Of a DNA stretch of 64,000 bases, positions 26,645-35,022 are shown one piece after another. Below the pieces are notes generated by a model that saw nothing but the letters and a program-made list of their open reading frames with translations, was not told where the DNA came from and did not search any database. The first letter of the stretch is position 1. Each line of letters opens with the position of its first letter. The stretch spans positions 4,086,001 to 4,150,000 of the forward strand of contig CP033464.1 in NCBI GenBank assembly GCA_007833815.1. Reading direction: 5' to 3'. The position numbers were made by a program, and so were the translations under genes. Source of the DNA: Brevibacillus laterosporus. Its GTDB lineage: Bacteria; Bacillota; Bacilli; Brevibacillales; Brevibacillaceae.

Positions 26645-26880
26645 TTACCCACTTTTAAACTTTGACAGTTCTTCTGAAACTTGATTATTTATTCCTTCAA
26701 CTTTTGATGTGATTGAATAGACTTTTTTTTCAAATTCTATAACAATTTGCGCTTGTTCCTCTGCTGTTCCTTCACTAAAATACTGAACCAAAGCATTACA
26801 TCCCTTAACAACCCCAAAAATTAGTGCAATAAAAATAATTAATATAATTACTCCTGTGTTTGATGAACCTTCTTGCTCAT
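26645..26880 (-). pseudogene. Single-pass membrane protein, frameshifted at its start
   Basis: TTGGAGG precedes ATG 26880, but that frame stops after 10 codons. One frame over, the DNA reads QEGSSNTGVIILIIFIALIF (a membrane helix), then a helical domain with E/Q-rich repeats to TAA 26645. Adding one base near the start restores a protein of about 77 residues with an N-terminal anchor. A small phage membrane protein such as a holin-like or exclusion factor is possible, but no family is assigned. Confidence 0.45.
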
Positions 26881-27074
26881 GTACTTACCTCCAATTTTTA
26901 ACTATGCTATACAATTTTATTATCATTCAAAATCCCTAAAATTTGGAGATAAAGTTCACTTCATCTGAAATAACCCAAGTATCCATATTTATTGCATACA
27001 CATCCATCTTGATAGGTCTTTTTCTTTAAGATAAAATCAATAAAATCATACAAAATAGCCAATTTATCCTTAAA
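26881..27074. other. AT-rich noncoding stretch
   Basis: No ORF, repeat or terminator is convincing here. It lies among several damaged phage genes. Confidence 0.4.
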
Positions 27075-27260
27075 TCAATTCTCTACTACTCTTGAATCTC
27101 TAGCTCTCTTAAATCGTTCAGCAGCTTCTCTTCTTTGTTCCTCTGTCATCTCCCGTCCTTTACTGTTTGACCTAAAGGATATTTGCTTAAAAGTCACTTC
27201 TTTATAATGATGTCCCCCATCTTTATCAATCTGAAAAGGCTCTATTCCAGCAGGAATTTG
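27075..27260 (-). pseudogene. 3' fragment of a phage gene
   Basis: A frame ending at TGA 27075 encodes QIPAGIEPFQIDKDGGHHYK, then REMTEEQRREAAERFKRARD, a basic helical end. It has no start codon and the match breaks sharply at about 27260, where plus-strand coding sequence begins. Confidence 0.4.
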
Positions 27261-27502
27261 AAAAGGCTAAAATTGGCAAATTGAATTACTATGAAAGTAA
27301 AATAAATGAAATTAAAGAAGAGATGTTAGGACTACAATTAGGGTAAGAGTTGAATAAAGTAATTAGAGGAGGATTTAATATTTCTTATACAGCATTTGAA
27401 CGTGAAACAGTAATGACATGTGATGATGAGACTAAAATGTGGACAATTTACACGTTACAGCCAACTGTTATCACAAGATTAAGAAAGCACTGTTGTTGGT
27501 AA
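27261..27502 (+). pseudogene. Plus-strand scrap of two phage genes, inverted among minus-strand genes
   Basis: First piece: FEKAKIGKLNYYESKINEIK ... GLQLG to TAA at 27344, with no start. Second piece: AGAGGAGG at 27365-27372, then ATT at 27380 where a start codon is expected, then SYTAFERETVMTCDDETKMW and PTVITRLRK before running into sequence that is the 3' end of the minus-strand gene 27448-27705. The two pieces overlap like adjacent phage genes. Their orientation is opposite to everything around them, so a short inversion or insertion is likely. Confidence 0.45.
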
Positions 27503-27705
27503 TGCTTAAAGCATTCTTCTTTAGTGAAGAAGATATTTAATGATACACCCTTATAACTCCGATATCCCGTGTTGTCATAAGGAGCAATTATTCTACTTAA
27601 TGGTCTATCTTTTTTATTTAAAGGTCTAAAATGATGTTCAGAATAATATACATTTTTACCTTTAGGTAAATCACTATTGCTGAATACCATTACCCTTTGC
27701 GGCAT
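27448..27705 (-). CDS. Phage protein, C terminus replaced at a breakpoint
   Basis: Starts MPQRVMVFSNSDLPKGKNVY with FRPLNKKDRPLSRIIAPYDN and VSLNIFFTKEECFKHY. The last 15 or so codons (FLNLVITVGCNV) overlap plus-strand coding scrap and probably replaced the native end. No function recognised. Confidence 0.5.
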   Translation of the reverse strand: MPQRVMVFSNSDLPKGKNVYYSEHHFRPLNKKDRPLSRIIAPYDNTGYRSYKGVSLNIFFTKEECFKHYQQQCFLNLVITVGCNV

Positions 27706-27720
27706 AATATAAAGGTTACC

Positions 27721-27876
27721 CTACGGAAATTTATCATAATCTACACATGGCTCCATTAAACGGATTAGCTTGGAAAACCTCTCCACCTCACGCTTTAACT
27801 CTGCTGCTAGGTCACGGTCGCAGTACGGGCAAGGCGGTTCACTTTCGTAATGGCAAACACATCTGTCTGTTATCAT
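27721..27876 (-). CDS. Small Cys-rich zinc-binding-like protein, 51 residues
   Basis: ATG 27876 lies 8 bases after GGAGG and overlaps the stop of the upstream gene. The product MITDRCVCHYESEPPCPYCD has CxC-H and CxxC groups, likely a zinc site, followed by a helix (LAAELKREVERFSKLIRLM). Small zinc proteins like this are common in phage early regions. Confidence 0.6.
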   Translation of the reverse strand: MITDRCVCHYESEPPCPYCDRDLAAELKREVERFSKLIRLMEPCVDYDKFP

Positions 27877-28073
27877 TCATTAAACCTCCGTCTTAGTGAT
27901 TCACGTTTCATACGTATCTGATCGTACACTTCCGCAGGAATATTTGTTAGTGTATTAAACTCTTTGAGCCACATATCTTTAAAGTACAAATAATAAAATC
28001 GTATTGTACCAAGATCAGGAGCATGTTGTATCCTACGATATAACCACGCCATTAAACTTTCTTGTTCGGTCAT
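27873..28073 (-). CDS. Hypothetical phage protein, 66 residues
   Basis: ATG 28073 is chosen because GAGAGG lies just upstream and the upstream gene stops 2 bases before; the longer frame would overlap that gene. The product opens MTEQESLMAWLYRRIQHAPD and is helical and basic at its end. Tight packing with neighbours suggests one operon. Confidence 0.55.
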   Translation of the reverse strand: MTEQESLMAWLYRRIQHAPDLGTIRFYYLYFKDMWLKEFNTLTNIPAEVYDQIRMKRESLRRRFNE

Positions 28074-28074
28074 T

Positions 28075-28425
28075 CTATCCTCTCTCTCCGTTACTATTAA
28101 TCTTGTTTTCACGTATCATCTGCAACTCTAACTCTGTCAGTACTTTTCCATGATACTTAGCCTGCAATTGAATATTCGCCTGTTTTTCTTTTAACTTATG
28201 TTCGTATCTGGTTATGAGTCCACGAATCATCTTATTAATATACTTATCTAATTTTGTGATATTAATATCAGATAAACCACATGATGAAATTGTAGGCCAG
28301 CCATGCCATTTTCGTTCTTGCAAACAGCCTTTAAATGCAAATTCCATTCTTTCAAAACGGTCAGTTGGCTCCTGAATTACAACTCTCATTCCATTTGGCA
28401 GATAAATGTGAATATCATCCATCAT
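28075..28425 (-). CDS. Hypothetical phage protein, 116 residues
   Basis: Starts MMDDIHIYLPNGMRVVIQEP and has a basic helical second half (MIRGLITRYEHKLKEKQANI). No motif is recognised. It is the upstream member of a tightly packed minus-strand run. Confidence 0.55.
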   Translation of the reverse strand: MMDDIHIYLPNGMRVVIQEPTDRFERMEFAFKGCLQERKWHGWPTISSCGLSDINITKLDKYINKMIRGLITRYEHKLKEKQANIQLQAKYHGKVLTELELQMIRENKINSNGERG

Positions 28426-28494
28426 TCTATTCTCTCCGTCTCCTTTTTTACTGTCATTCCTATGTATTGATATACCTAATATTAAGAAATGCTT

Positions 28495-28821
28495 CTATTT
28501 ACCATTGAGATTATCCATCTGTATGTCATACTGTCCTTGCTTGTATCCATCATAATAAGCTTCATATCTATCTCTATACGCTTCCAGCTTTTCTATTGTC
28601 TCAAGTAGCTTCGGAATATCTTCACGTGCATGGGCTATAAACTCTGCATCTTCATTACGTAAAACCTTGACATAACTCATATCATCACCAACTACTGTCA
28701 CTATCACGTTGCCTTCACTATTTGATAGTGAACAATCATAGTATTCTTGCCATTTCCATGATCCTTTTGTTGCCTTCTTTGCACGTTCACGAATCTCTTG
28801 CATTTCTTCCTCGGTCATCAT
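28495..28821 (-). CDS. Phage protein of the Ea22-like type, 108 residues
   Basis: Opens MMTEEEMQEIRERAKKATKG, continues SWKWQEYYDCS and has DAEFIAHAREDIPKLLETIE. This pattern (helix, Trp-rich strand, FIAHAREDIPKLL) is common in small early proteins of many tailed phages. It overlaps the upstream gene by 4 bases, indicating translational coupling. Confidence 0.6.
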   Translation of the reverse strand: MMTEEEMQEIRERAKKATKGSWKWQEYYDCSLSNSEGNVIVTVVGDDMSYVKVLRNEDAEFIAHAREDIPKLLETIEKLEAYRDRYEAYYDGYKQGQYDIQMDNLNGK

Positions 28822-29186
28822 TCCCCACCACCCTGTATCAAATCTGGATTTTTGTAGATATTACCGATGACTTCACATCTCCTATAAATTTTGTTTAATA
28901 ACGAATTACCAAGTGTCCACTCCACGTATTCAGTAGAGTACCCAACAAAATCCCTTGCCTTTTTGTCTGATTCATCGAAGTAATAAAACTTCTTGTACTC
29001 TAAAATATCTCCCTCGTAAATCTCTTTTCCGTTTTTATCGCTAAGACCAGTACACTGCATGTAAATAGGTTTCTCTGTTTCAAAGTGAGAAAATCGGAAC
29101 CCCATCATGTCATCGAACTGTTCGAAATTACTAAATGACATTACTTTACTTACATCATCCCAAGCCCTGAACTTTATATCTCGCAT
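28818..29186 (-). CDS. YopX-family phage protein
   Basis: A 122-residue protein with the YopX pattern: MRDIKFRAWDDVSKVMSFSN, then IYMQCTGLSDKNGKEIYEGD and EVIGNIYKNPDL. YopX is an SPbeta prophage protein of unknown role found widely in Firmicutes phages. Its presence fits the SPbeta-like lysogeny genes 5 kb away. Confidence 0.8.
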   Translation of the reverse strand: MRDIKFRAWDDVSKVMSFSNFEQFDDMMGFRFSHFETEKPIYMQCTGLSDKNGKEIYEGDILEYKKFYYFDESDKKARDFVGYSTEYVEWTLGNSLLNKIYRRCEVIGNIYKNPDLIQGGGE

Positions 29187-29213
29187 TAACTTCCGCCTAA
29201 TGAATTCCTTCTT

Positions 29214-29441
29214 TTATTGAAATAGTTCCTCTTGTTCTTTTCTCTTGTCTTCCAATTCAAAAAATGAATCCATCAAATACATTAGCTGTTCACCATTATC
29301 TCCGTCGCCACCCGACTTCCAATAGAAATAATCCCCATGTTCAAAATCAACTTTGTCGATGTGACGATATAATTTGATACTTTTTGGGTGATGGTCAAGA
29401 CCTAACTCCCATCGTTTACTTGGATCAAGAATAATCTCCAT
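29214..29441 (-). CDS. Hypothetical acidic phage protein, 75 residues
   Basis: Starts MEIILDPSKRWELGLDHHPK after a GGAGAA ribosome site, with a KSGGDGDNGEQLMYLMDSFF segment and an acidic tail. No family recognised; small proteins with a GDGDNGE(Q/M)L core occur in phages. Confidence 0.55.
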   Translation of the reverse strand: MEIILDPSKRWELGLDHHPKSIKLYRHIDKVDFEHGDYFYWKSGGDGDNGEQLMYLMDSFFELEDKRKEQEELFQ

Positions 29442-29502
29442 TGAATGATTCTCCTTTCTAATTAAATCGTACTTTTATCTGCTCGTATCCTTGACGCCAG
29501 CA

Positions 29503-29922
29503 TTAATCACTTTTTGCAAAAACTCCATTTGCCTTTTTGTTAATTCTACCTGACTCTATTAGCTCAAATTGCCATGGGCGTCTGTATGCCGTTTCAATTA
29601 ATTCTCTAAAACTAAAAGCACATTCTCTTATCCCTAAACCATTAGCATTAGGATGGACATACTGATATTCATAATACTCCTCAATGTAAGAGTACTGCCT
29701 CGCCAGTGCCTCATAAAGTGTATTGAATCTATATCCTTCTTCATCTTTGTATGTATATTTTGTATTTACATAAATCTCTCCAATATCATCAACATGTCGT
29801 TCAATACTGGCTTTTAACTCTTCAGCCTTTTTATACTCCTCTTCCTCACTTCTTTCGCTCAACCAAGGTTTTTCAGGTATGACGACCACTTCACTAATAT
29901 TAGTTTTCTTTATTTTAATCAT
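29503..29922 (-). CDS. Hypothetical phage protein, 139 residues
   Basis: Basic N terminus (MIKIKKTNISEVVVIPEKPW), then an acidic middle and Tyr-rich helix (YSYIEEYYEYQYVHPNANG). Overlaps the upstream gene by 8 bases. No function recognised. Confidence 0.5.
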   Translation of the reverse strand: MIKIKKTNISEVVVIPEKPWLSERSEEEEYKKAEELKASIERHVDDIGEIYVNTKYTYKDEEGYRFNTLYEALARQYSYIEEYYEYQYVHPNANGLGIRECAFSFRELIETAYRRPWQFELIESGRINKKANGVFAKSD

Positions 29923-30169
29923 TTTCTATATCTCCACTATTTTTATTTTTTATATAAACAGTCATATAAGATAAAATCTGAGATGGCATGCCATATGGTC
30001 TTTTATTTTTAAATACGCAATGTTTGACCTTCAAAACTTCAAAATTACCTATCATATCATCTACGTTAATGTCTATAATTTCACCTACTCTTGGTATTAC
30101 ATTTGCTTGATACTCAAAGCTACTTTCGCCCTCAAATTTCAATTCAACTTCAATACTCGTATCTCTCAT
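29915..30169 (-). CDS. Hypothetical small beta protein, 84 residues
   Basis: MRDTSIEVELKFEGESSFEY with alternating hydrophobic strands suggests a small beta barrel (PRVGEIIDINVDDMIGNFEV). A GGAGG-type site precedes the ATG. Start of a two-gene overlapping pair. Function unknown. Confidence 0.5.
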   Translation of the reverse strand: MRDTSIEVELKFEGESSFEYQANVIPRVGEIIDINVDDMIGNFEVLKVKHCVFKNKRPYGMPSQILSYMTVYIKNKNSGDIEND

Positions 30170-30207
30170 GATTTACCTCCATTGAATAGATTTCTTTTTT
30201 ATTCATA

Positions 30208-30339
30208 TCAAAATAAGCCTCTGTTGATAATCATTCGATATCCATAATCAAGATAACCGAACTCTTTACTTTGTTTCGAATTACTCTCATATTTTAACCA
30301 ATCAGTCCATTGACAAATTAAGCTATTTTTTATTAAATT
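30208..30339 (-). pseudogene. Possible coding remnant without a start
   Basis: The frame LIKNSLICQWTDWLKYESNS continues to FGYLDYGYRMIINRGLF and TGA 30208, and looks protein-like. No usable start codon is present, so it is listed as a remnant with low confidence. Confidence 0.3.
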
Positions 30340-30343
30340 TGCC

Positions 30344-30511
30344 TTATTTAATAATTAAAGCCCATTTCGCTTTTGCAATTTCTTCTATAGTAAAGTCTAC
30401 AAATTTTTGTTTTCCATATTCCTTGCAAAATACTTGACTTCCCACATTTGGCAAAAGGTTGTTGAGTAATGTTTTCAATTCACACAACCCTTTTGTCGTT
30501 TCTGAACTCAT
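30344..30511 (-). CDS. Small hypothetical protein, 55 residues
   Basis: ATG 30511 lies behind AGGAGGGGAATTA. The product MSSETTKGLCELKTLLNNLL...VDFTIEEIAKAKWALIIK looks like two helices. The strong ribosome site supports it; no function is recognised. Confidence 0.55.
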   Translation of the reverse strand: MSSETTKGLCELKTLLNNLLPNVGSQVFCKEYGKQKFVDFTIEEIAKAKWALIIK

Positions 30512-30681
30512 TAATTCCCCTCCTAATCTTTGATAAAATATTCATTTCATTTATGGTATTTAGACGTTTTTAATGGTACAATTTCTTGCAGTTAATTTTC
30601 TTTACTACGTTGCTTTGTTTGATGATGTTTAGCAGGGAGCATTGATATTTTGGAGGAATCAGAAAGGATGGAAAACATGAT

Positions 30682-31089
30682 ATGATTATCTTTTCAATTA
30701 TAGCTACAATTATTGCCATAATCCTAAATTTCAATGAAACACTAATGGGCAGTCAGGCTACTCTGGTAAATTTTATTGTTACGGCTATTTATTTGAGCGT
30801 ATGGATTTGGCTTATGATTTTGGGAGCTAAAAGTAAGGCGAAAAGGCTAAATATATACTTTGGTGTATTTTGGTCTATAACATTATTGACTTCTATTTCC
30901 ACTATTTTCGCTAACATTATTACGAAAGTAGATTTCACTGCAACTATACCGTTGGTAATAATCTTTTTAACACCTTTGTATGGAATTAGATTTTTTAACC
31001 TTACATTTTTAACCTGTTCTGTTATTTATGCAATTTTATCAACAGTCTTCGCCTTGATTGGATTTGCGTCTGTTAAGCGTAACAATTAA
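30682..31089 (+). CDS. Four-helix membrane protein, 135 residues
   Basis: Almost entirely hydrophobic, with predicted helices at about 1-16, 28-48, 58-80 and 86-130. A short charged loop (AKSKAKRLNIYFG) follows helix two. Start ATG 30682 lies 13 bases after AAAGG; a GGAGG is further upstream. It is one of few plus-strand genes in the prophage and may be a lysogenic or exclusion gene, but no family is recognised. Confidence 0.55.
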   Translation: MIIFSIIATIIAIILNFNETLMGSQATLVNFIVTAIYLSVWIWLMILGAKSKAKRLNIYFGVFWSITLLTSISTIFANIITKVDFTATIPLVIIFLTPLYGIRFFNLTFLTCSVIYAILSTVFALIGFASVKRNN

Positions 31090-31223
31090 GCAATTTGCAT
31101 AGTGCACAAGCATTTTCGCCACTCACCTGCTAAACATTTTTAATACCACTTCTTTTGCTCATGAGAATATATCAAAATAAACTATTAAAATATTAATCTG
31201 AAAACGTGCCTATACTGTCTGTA

Positions 31224-31874
31224 TTAATTAATAACATGGCTTAAAAGAATAGTTTTTACTAGGTTTGGCAATAATCTGCTCAAGCCTTTGCGCAGTACTT
31301 TTTCTTCATACTCTTTCGGAAGGTAGTCTCTCTCTTCTTTTAACAAATCCTCGTAAATCCTAACGTTCAAATTCTTTAAAATTATCCCCATATCTTCAAT
31401 ACCAAATTTTTCATCTAGAATTCCTTCATCAACTAGCTTGTACAAGAATTTTTCCACTCTTGCCTGTGTTACATATTGCTCAACAAATAACATCTCTGGA
31501 GTCTTCAACTGATTTGGGTCTTTCGGTGCTTTTTGTTTTTGGACTTCACGAAAACTGTCAGTTACCAGTTTTACAAACAATTGCTTCCCAAAGCGATCCT
31601 TGTAGTCAACATTCTTAACTACAATCCCTTCACCTGTCTCCATTTCATCAAGTAATTCACACTGCCATTTTGAAAATGAATTATATGCTCCATACTTTCG
31701 ACAAGAGCTAATACGTGCGATTACAACTTCACGTTCGAAATTATCAAATCTGTGTACAGTTTGCCAATCATTAAAGCATGTAATCACTTCATTGAGTCTC
31801 TTCCTATTTGTATCCCACCATGAAATTCCTGTGTCTAATTCAATTGTTTCTTGAAGTAATATTTTTCTGCTCAA
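31224..31874 (-). CDS. RNA-ligase-like protein, probably lacking the catalytic N terminus
   Basis: TTG 31874 is chosen because AAAGGAG lies 8 bases upstream. The middle has GEGIVVKNVDYKDRFGKQLF followed by VKLVTDSFREVQKQK. This matches nucleotidyltransferase motifs IV (EGxVxK) and V (KxK-like) of phage RNA ligases, and a helical C-terminal domain follows. The lysine-containing motif I (KxDG), which receives AMP, is not visible in the 216 residues, so the protein may be a truncated ligase or a divergent relative. Expected family role: RNA repair. Function of this form is uncertain. Confidence 0.45.
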   Translation of the reverse strand: MSRKILLQETIELDTGISWWDTNRKRLNEVITCFNDWQTVHRFDNFEREVVIARISSCRKYGAYNSFSKWQCELLDEMETGEGIVVKNVDYKDRFGKQLFVKLVTDSFREVQKQKAPKDPNQLKTPEMLFVEQYVTQARVEKFLYKLVDEGILDEKFGIEDMGIILKNLNVRIYEDLLKEERDYLPKEYEEKVLRKGLSRLLPNLVKTILLSHVIN

Positions 31875-31912
31875 ATGCTGTTCTCCTTTCCTTATAAAAT
31901 TCATGTTTTAAT

Positions 31913-32245
31913 TTAAAACCAATGCACATGGTCACGCCAATTATAATTGTCATCTCTTTCTTCCGACCTATAATAATGCGGTGGAACTAAATACATAAAT
32001 ATCAATTTAAAATCTTCATGGTACCTTAAAGCTAAATCGACATATACCTCTCTGTATCTGTAACTTCTACACTGAAGAGAAAACTTACGTGCCTGAATCG
32101 TTTTGGTCTGTGTTTTAACAAGGTCTTTTCTTCTAAAAACAATATCTTCATTTATTCCTGTAATTAACTCATTTAATTTTGCTTCAGCTTTCTCTTGTTC
32201 ATCTGAAAATATCATTGTATTGATGTGACTTGCATTTAAACTCAT
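31913..32245 (-). CDS. Hypothetical phage protein, 110 residues
   Basis: Helical N-terminal half (FSDEQEKAEAKLNELITGIN), then a basic, Tyr/Arg-rich C-terminal half (SLQCRSYRYREVYVDLALRY). No motif recognised. Sits 38 bases upstream of the ligase-like gene on the same strand. Confidence 0.5.
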   Translation of the reverse strand: MSLNASHINTMIFSDEQEKAEAKLNELITGINEDIVFRRKDLVKTQTKTIQARKFSLQCRSYRYREVYVDLALRYHEDFKLIFMYLVPPHYYRSEERDDNYNWRDHVHWF

Positions 32246-32282
32246 ATTTCACACCCCTTTCTGATCAAATCCATATCCTACT

Positions 32283-32909
32283 TTAAAAGTTAATGCATGT
32301 CACTTTAGCATCATTTTCGCCATTGAATCTGCCTAACACATAATCTGGTCTTCGTTGGTTTGATTGAGGGCAAACAGCTAGAATTCTCCATCCTTGATTC
32401 AATACTACTTGTAGTTCTTCGGTACATTTATCAACTGCATAGCCCATCTGATTAATATTCAACAACCCAAGGTTCCCAATGTGTACATCGCACTTTTGAT
32501 TAAACTCAATTTTTTCATCAAATGATTGCAATGCTTTTTGAAACTTATCTTGTACCTCTTGCATTTGCTTCAGCATATTAGCTACAGCACTATTTGATGT
32601 TTGGACTGTGCCTCTAATTTTAATTATAATCGTTGGAAATTTTTGAATAAAAGATTCTATCTCAATTAAATATTCTTTACTTGGTTTCAATTCTACATAA
32701 TCAGATGTGGTTACAAATTTCATTTTCCCTTCGGATAAAGCGGCTTCCTCTTCTTTATATGTATGCGACCAACTATAGAATTCTTTTAGTTCACCATTTT
32801 CCAACACTAATTCTTTACAATCTATTGCATCACCAATAAATAATTCAATCTCTTCTTTTTCTTTAATCTTAATTCGATTTTCACTATCAAAACTAACTCT
32901 CGCAAACAA
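32283..32909 (-). CDS. Hypothetical phage protein, 208 residues
   Basis: The N-terminal 100 residues are strand-rich (MFARVSFDSENRIKIKEKEE). A helix follows (NMLKQMQEVQDKFQKALQSF), then a C-terminal domain ending ILAVCPQSNQRRPDYVLGRF. The end resembles sensor-like domains of the kind GWRILAVCPQ...PDYVLGR seen in phage proteins of unknown role. It lies 3 bases from the next upstream stop, so translation is probably coupled. Confidence 0.55.
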   Translation of the reverse strand: MFARVSFDSENRIKIKEKEEIELFIGDAIDCKELVLENGELKEFYSWSHTYKEEEAALSEGKMKFVTTSDYVELKPSKEYLIEIESFIQKFPTIIIKIRGTVQTSNSAVANMLKQMQEVQDKFQKALQSFDEKIEFNQKCDVHIGNLGLLNINQMGYAVDKCTEELQVVLNQGWRILAVCPQSNQRRPDYVLGRFNGENDAKVTCINF

Positions 32910-32912
32910 TCT

Positions 32913-33326
32913 CTATTCCTCCAATTCATTCAACTCTGGAAGCCATCCCTTAAATAATTCCTTAAAGCTCATTTTTAAATCTCCAATGTAGATTTCTGGT
33001 TCTTCATTGCCGAATGTAACCTCTAATCCCAGTTGCTTACCTAACTCAATTGCACGTTGTTTTTCTTCATCAGTCACAATATTCTTCCCTCCAACTCTTG
33101 TCATCACAGGATCTGGTTTGTATTCTGAGGTTAATTCCAACAAAGCTCGATAAAGAACATTAACCTTACCTCTAACAGTGTCATTGCTCTCATTGAAATA
33201 ATATATGAAATCAGAAAGTGATTGTTTTGAATCGTAGTAACCATCTTGTCCATGTAGTAAATCATATGCAGCTTCTATATGCTCAAAAGCACTTTCGAGT
33301 TCTTGTTTTACATTTTCGGGTAGCAT
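32913..33326 (-). CDS. Hypothetical acidic phage protein, 137 residues
   Basis: Acidic and helical, starting MLPENVKQELESAFEHIEAA after AGGAGG. The C-terminal half reads GLEVTFGNEEPEIYIGDLKM. No function recognised. Confidence 0.5.
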   Translation of the reverse strand: MLPENVKQELESAFEHIEAAYDLLHGQDGYYDSKQSLSDFIYYFNESNDTVRGKVNVLYRALLELTSEYKPDPVMTRVGGKNIVTDEEKQRAIELGKQLGLEVTFGNEEPEIYIGDLKMSFKELFKGWLPELNELEE

Positions 33327-33395
33327 TTGAATCCCTCCTATCTGATGAAAGCCAGCTTTTATTAGGTTCTTGCTTTAATTATTAAATTTTATTTG

Positions 33396-33611
33396 TCATT
33401 GATTTCTTCTAAACTTAAGTTCTACTACTCTCTCTAGAGGATCACGAAGTTGCCAGTTAACCGCCCCCCATAGAAACTTTCCATTTTCTTGCTCTTGTCT
33501 GAGCTTACTTGGAGAAAGCCAAATGTCATGATAACTAGAATAGAACCACAATCCTTTTTTCTCTGCTTGATCAAATAATGATTGCAAACTTGCTACTATT
33601 TCACTTTCCAT
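33396..33611 (-). CDS. Hypothetical phage protein, 71 residues
   Basis: MESEIVASLQSLFDQAEKKG, then LWFYSSYHDIWLSPSKLRQE and GAVNWQLRDP. The Trp-rich middle with WLSP and a closing LRDPLE is found in small phage proteins of unknown role. Confidence 0.5.
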   Translation of the reverse strand: MESEIVASLQSLFDQAEKKGLWFYSSYHDIWLSPSKLRQEQENGKFLWGAVNWQLRDPLERVVELKFRRNQ

Positions 33612-33648
33612 TTTCTATTCTCCCTTTTAATAAAAAGTGTCTTTTACT

Positions 33649-33831
33649 TTATGATTTTATTTTGTTTAGTTTTTCTTTTATATCTTGAATTTCTTCTTCA
33701 AGCATGCTGCAATCACTGTACGACTCTTTGAGTTTAATTAACTTTGCTTCCTGTCTTCTAATGCCACACTCATACAGTGAAACTAAATCTTTTGTTGACA
33801 TTGGCTCTCCTTCATCCCAAACACTACTCAT
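33649..33831 (-). CDS. Small coiled-coil protein, 60 residues
   Basis: Starts MSSVWDEGEPMSTKDLVSLY; the second half is a heptad-type helix (MLEEEIQDIKEKLNKIKS). A GAGGGGGCATTCA site precedes the ATG. Function unknown. Confidence 0.45.
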   Translation of the reverse strand: MSSVWDEGEPMSTKDLVSLYECGIRRQEAKLIKLKESYSDCSMLEEEIQDIKEKLNKIKS

Positions 33832-33980
33832 TGAATGCCCCCTCTTATAAATAAGATATTTAAATACATATTTTTATTTTATATTACATCTTCTTTTCAG
33901 ACTTGTAAATACCCTTTTAGGAATTAAATAAATTATTTTTGTTTTTATATTCACTTCAACTTCTCAGTCTATGGTATAAA

Positions 33981-34006
33981 TAAACCCCCAGACATTCTGA
34001 GGGCTT
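33981..34006 (-). terminator. Rho-independent terminator of the repressor operon
   Basis: Minus strand: CCCTCAG, short loop, CTGGGGG, then TTTATTTAT. It begins a few bases after the stop of the MrpR-like gene. Confidence 0.75.
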
Positions 34007-34011
34007 CGCTC

Positions 34012-35022
34012 TTATTCACCATATAGTTCTTTAATCCTGTCTAGATTTATATACTCTTTAATCCGATTGTAATTATAATCATACATATTAGCATAATAAG
34101 CTTTGGGTATATTAAATCTTACGCATATTTCTCCGAATTGCTCTTTATCTAAAACTCCATCTCTCTTGTATAACTCATAGCCCATATAGATCATACCTGA
34201 TCTCATTATTTTTAAAGCAGTAAAGTTATGGATTCCAAAATACTCACCCAATGCAGTTAAACGTCTTGAAACAACATGCTTACCTACTGCATCAGTATTG
34301 ACGACTCTAGTCTTAGCTGGCTTCAATACATAGCCTGTTTCCACTAGATCGATACCTTCTCTTATATTACGTGATGTATCTGGTAGTTCATTCCCATTAT
34401 TTTTAAGGTATTCTGCTTCATGATGAGCAGCTTTTAAAAGCTCAATTAATTTATCAGAGACAATCAATTCTCTTTTGGAGCCATCTATATCAGTTAGCAA
34501 AACACTATTATTATTTACGTCTACCTCGTGCCATTTTAGATTTCTTATTTCACAGTTTTCTTTTCCTGCAAAACCCTCAAACAAAGCCAATGGAATAACA
34601 GCATCTTGACGATTTACTGCAAATTGAACAATTTCCTCAATTGTTTTTTTAGAAAAATACTGTTTTGCACTTTCATCAATAAATTGTCTCGCATATCCCT
34701 CGATGCTTTTAACCATCACTAATGGGTTAATATTATTTTCTCTATGCCCATTTTCTATAAACCAGTTTACATAGCTCTGAACAATGCTGATATTGGTTTG
34801 ACTAGCCCATATACTTGAAGGATTTAAGTGGGTGAATAAATCTTCCAAATCACCAACGTTAAAACTTCCTAAGTCTTTTCCTTTTTCTTCCTCGATATCT
34901 TTGCTTGCTTTCAGAATCCTAGAATATGAGTCATATGTTCTAAGGTTACTTGAGTGCTCATCCAAAAAAGCATTTTTTAAGGCTTCATTATAGTAGCCAT
35001 CCTCGTATCGTAAATTAGACAT
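34012..35022 (-). CDS. yopR: MrpR/YopR-like phage lytic-cycle repressor
   Basis: A 336-residue protein with a tyrosine-recombinase-like fold but without its catalytic residues. Seen: an N-terminal core-binding-like domain with LNPSSIWASQTNISIVQSYV and ENNINPLVMVKSI, then FEGFAGKENCEIRNLKWHEV, where recombinases carry the first catalytic Arg. It ends near KIMRSGMIYMGYELYKRDG and RIKELYGE. This layout matches MrpR (YopR), the master repressor of SPbeta-like prophages, so the expected role is keeping lytic genes off by DNA binding. It overlaps the upstream YopQ-like gene by 8 bases, as a coupled pair. A terminator follows. Confidence 0.75.
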   Translation of the reverse strand: MSNLRYEDGYYNEALKNAFLDEHSSNLRTYDSYSRILKASKDIEEEKGKDLGSFNVGDLEDLFTHLNPSSIWASQTNISIVQSYVNWFIENGHRENNINPLVMVKSIEGYARQFIDESAKQYFSKKTIEEIVQFAVNRQDAVIPLALFEGFAGKENCEIRNLKWHEVDVNNNSVLLTDIDGSKRELIVSDKLIELLKAAHHEAEYLKNNGNELPDTSRNIREGIDLVETGYVLKPAKTRVVNTDAVGKHVVSRRLTALGEYFGIHNFTALKIMRSGMIYMGYELYKRDGVLDKEQFGEICVRFNIPKAYYANMYDYNYNRIKEYINLDRIKELYGE

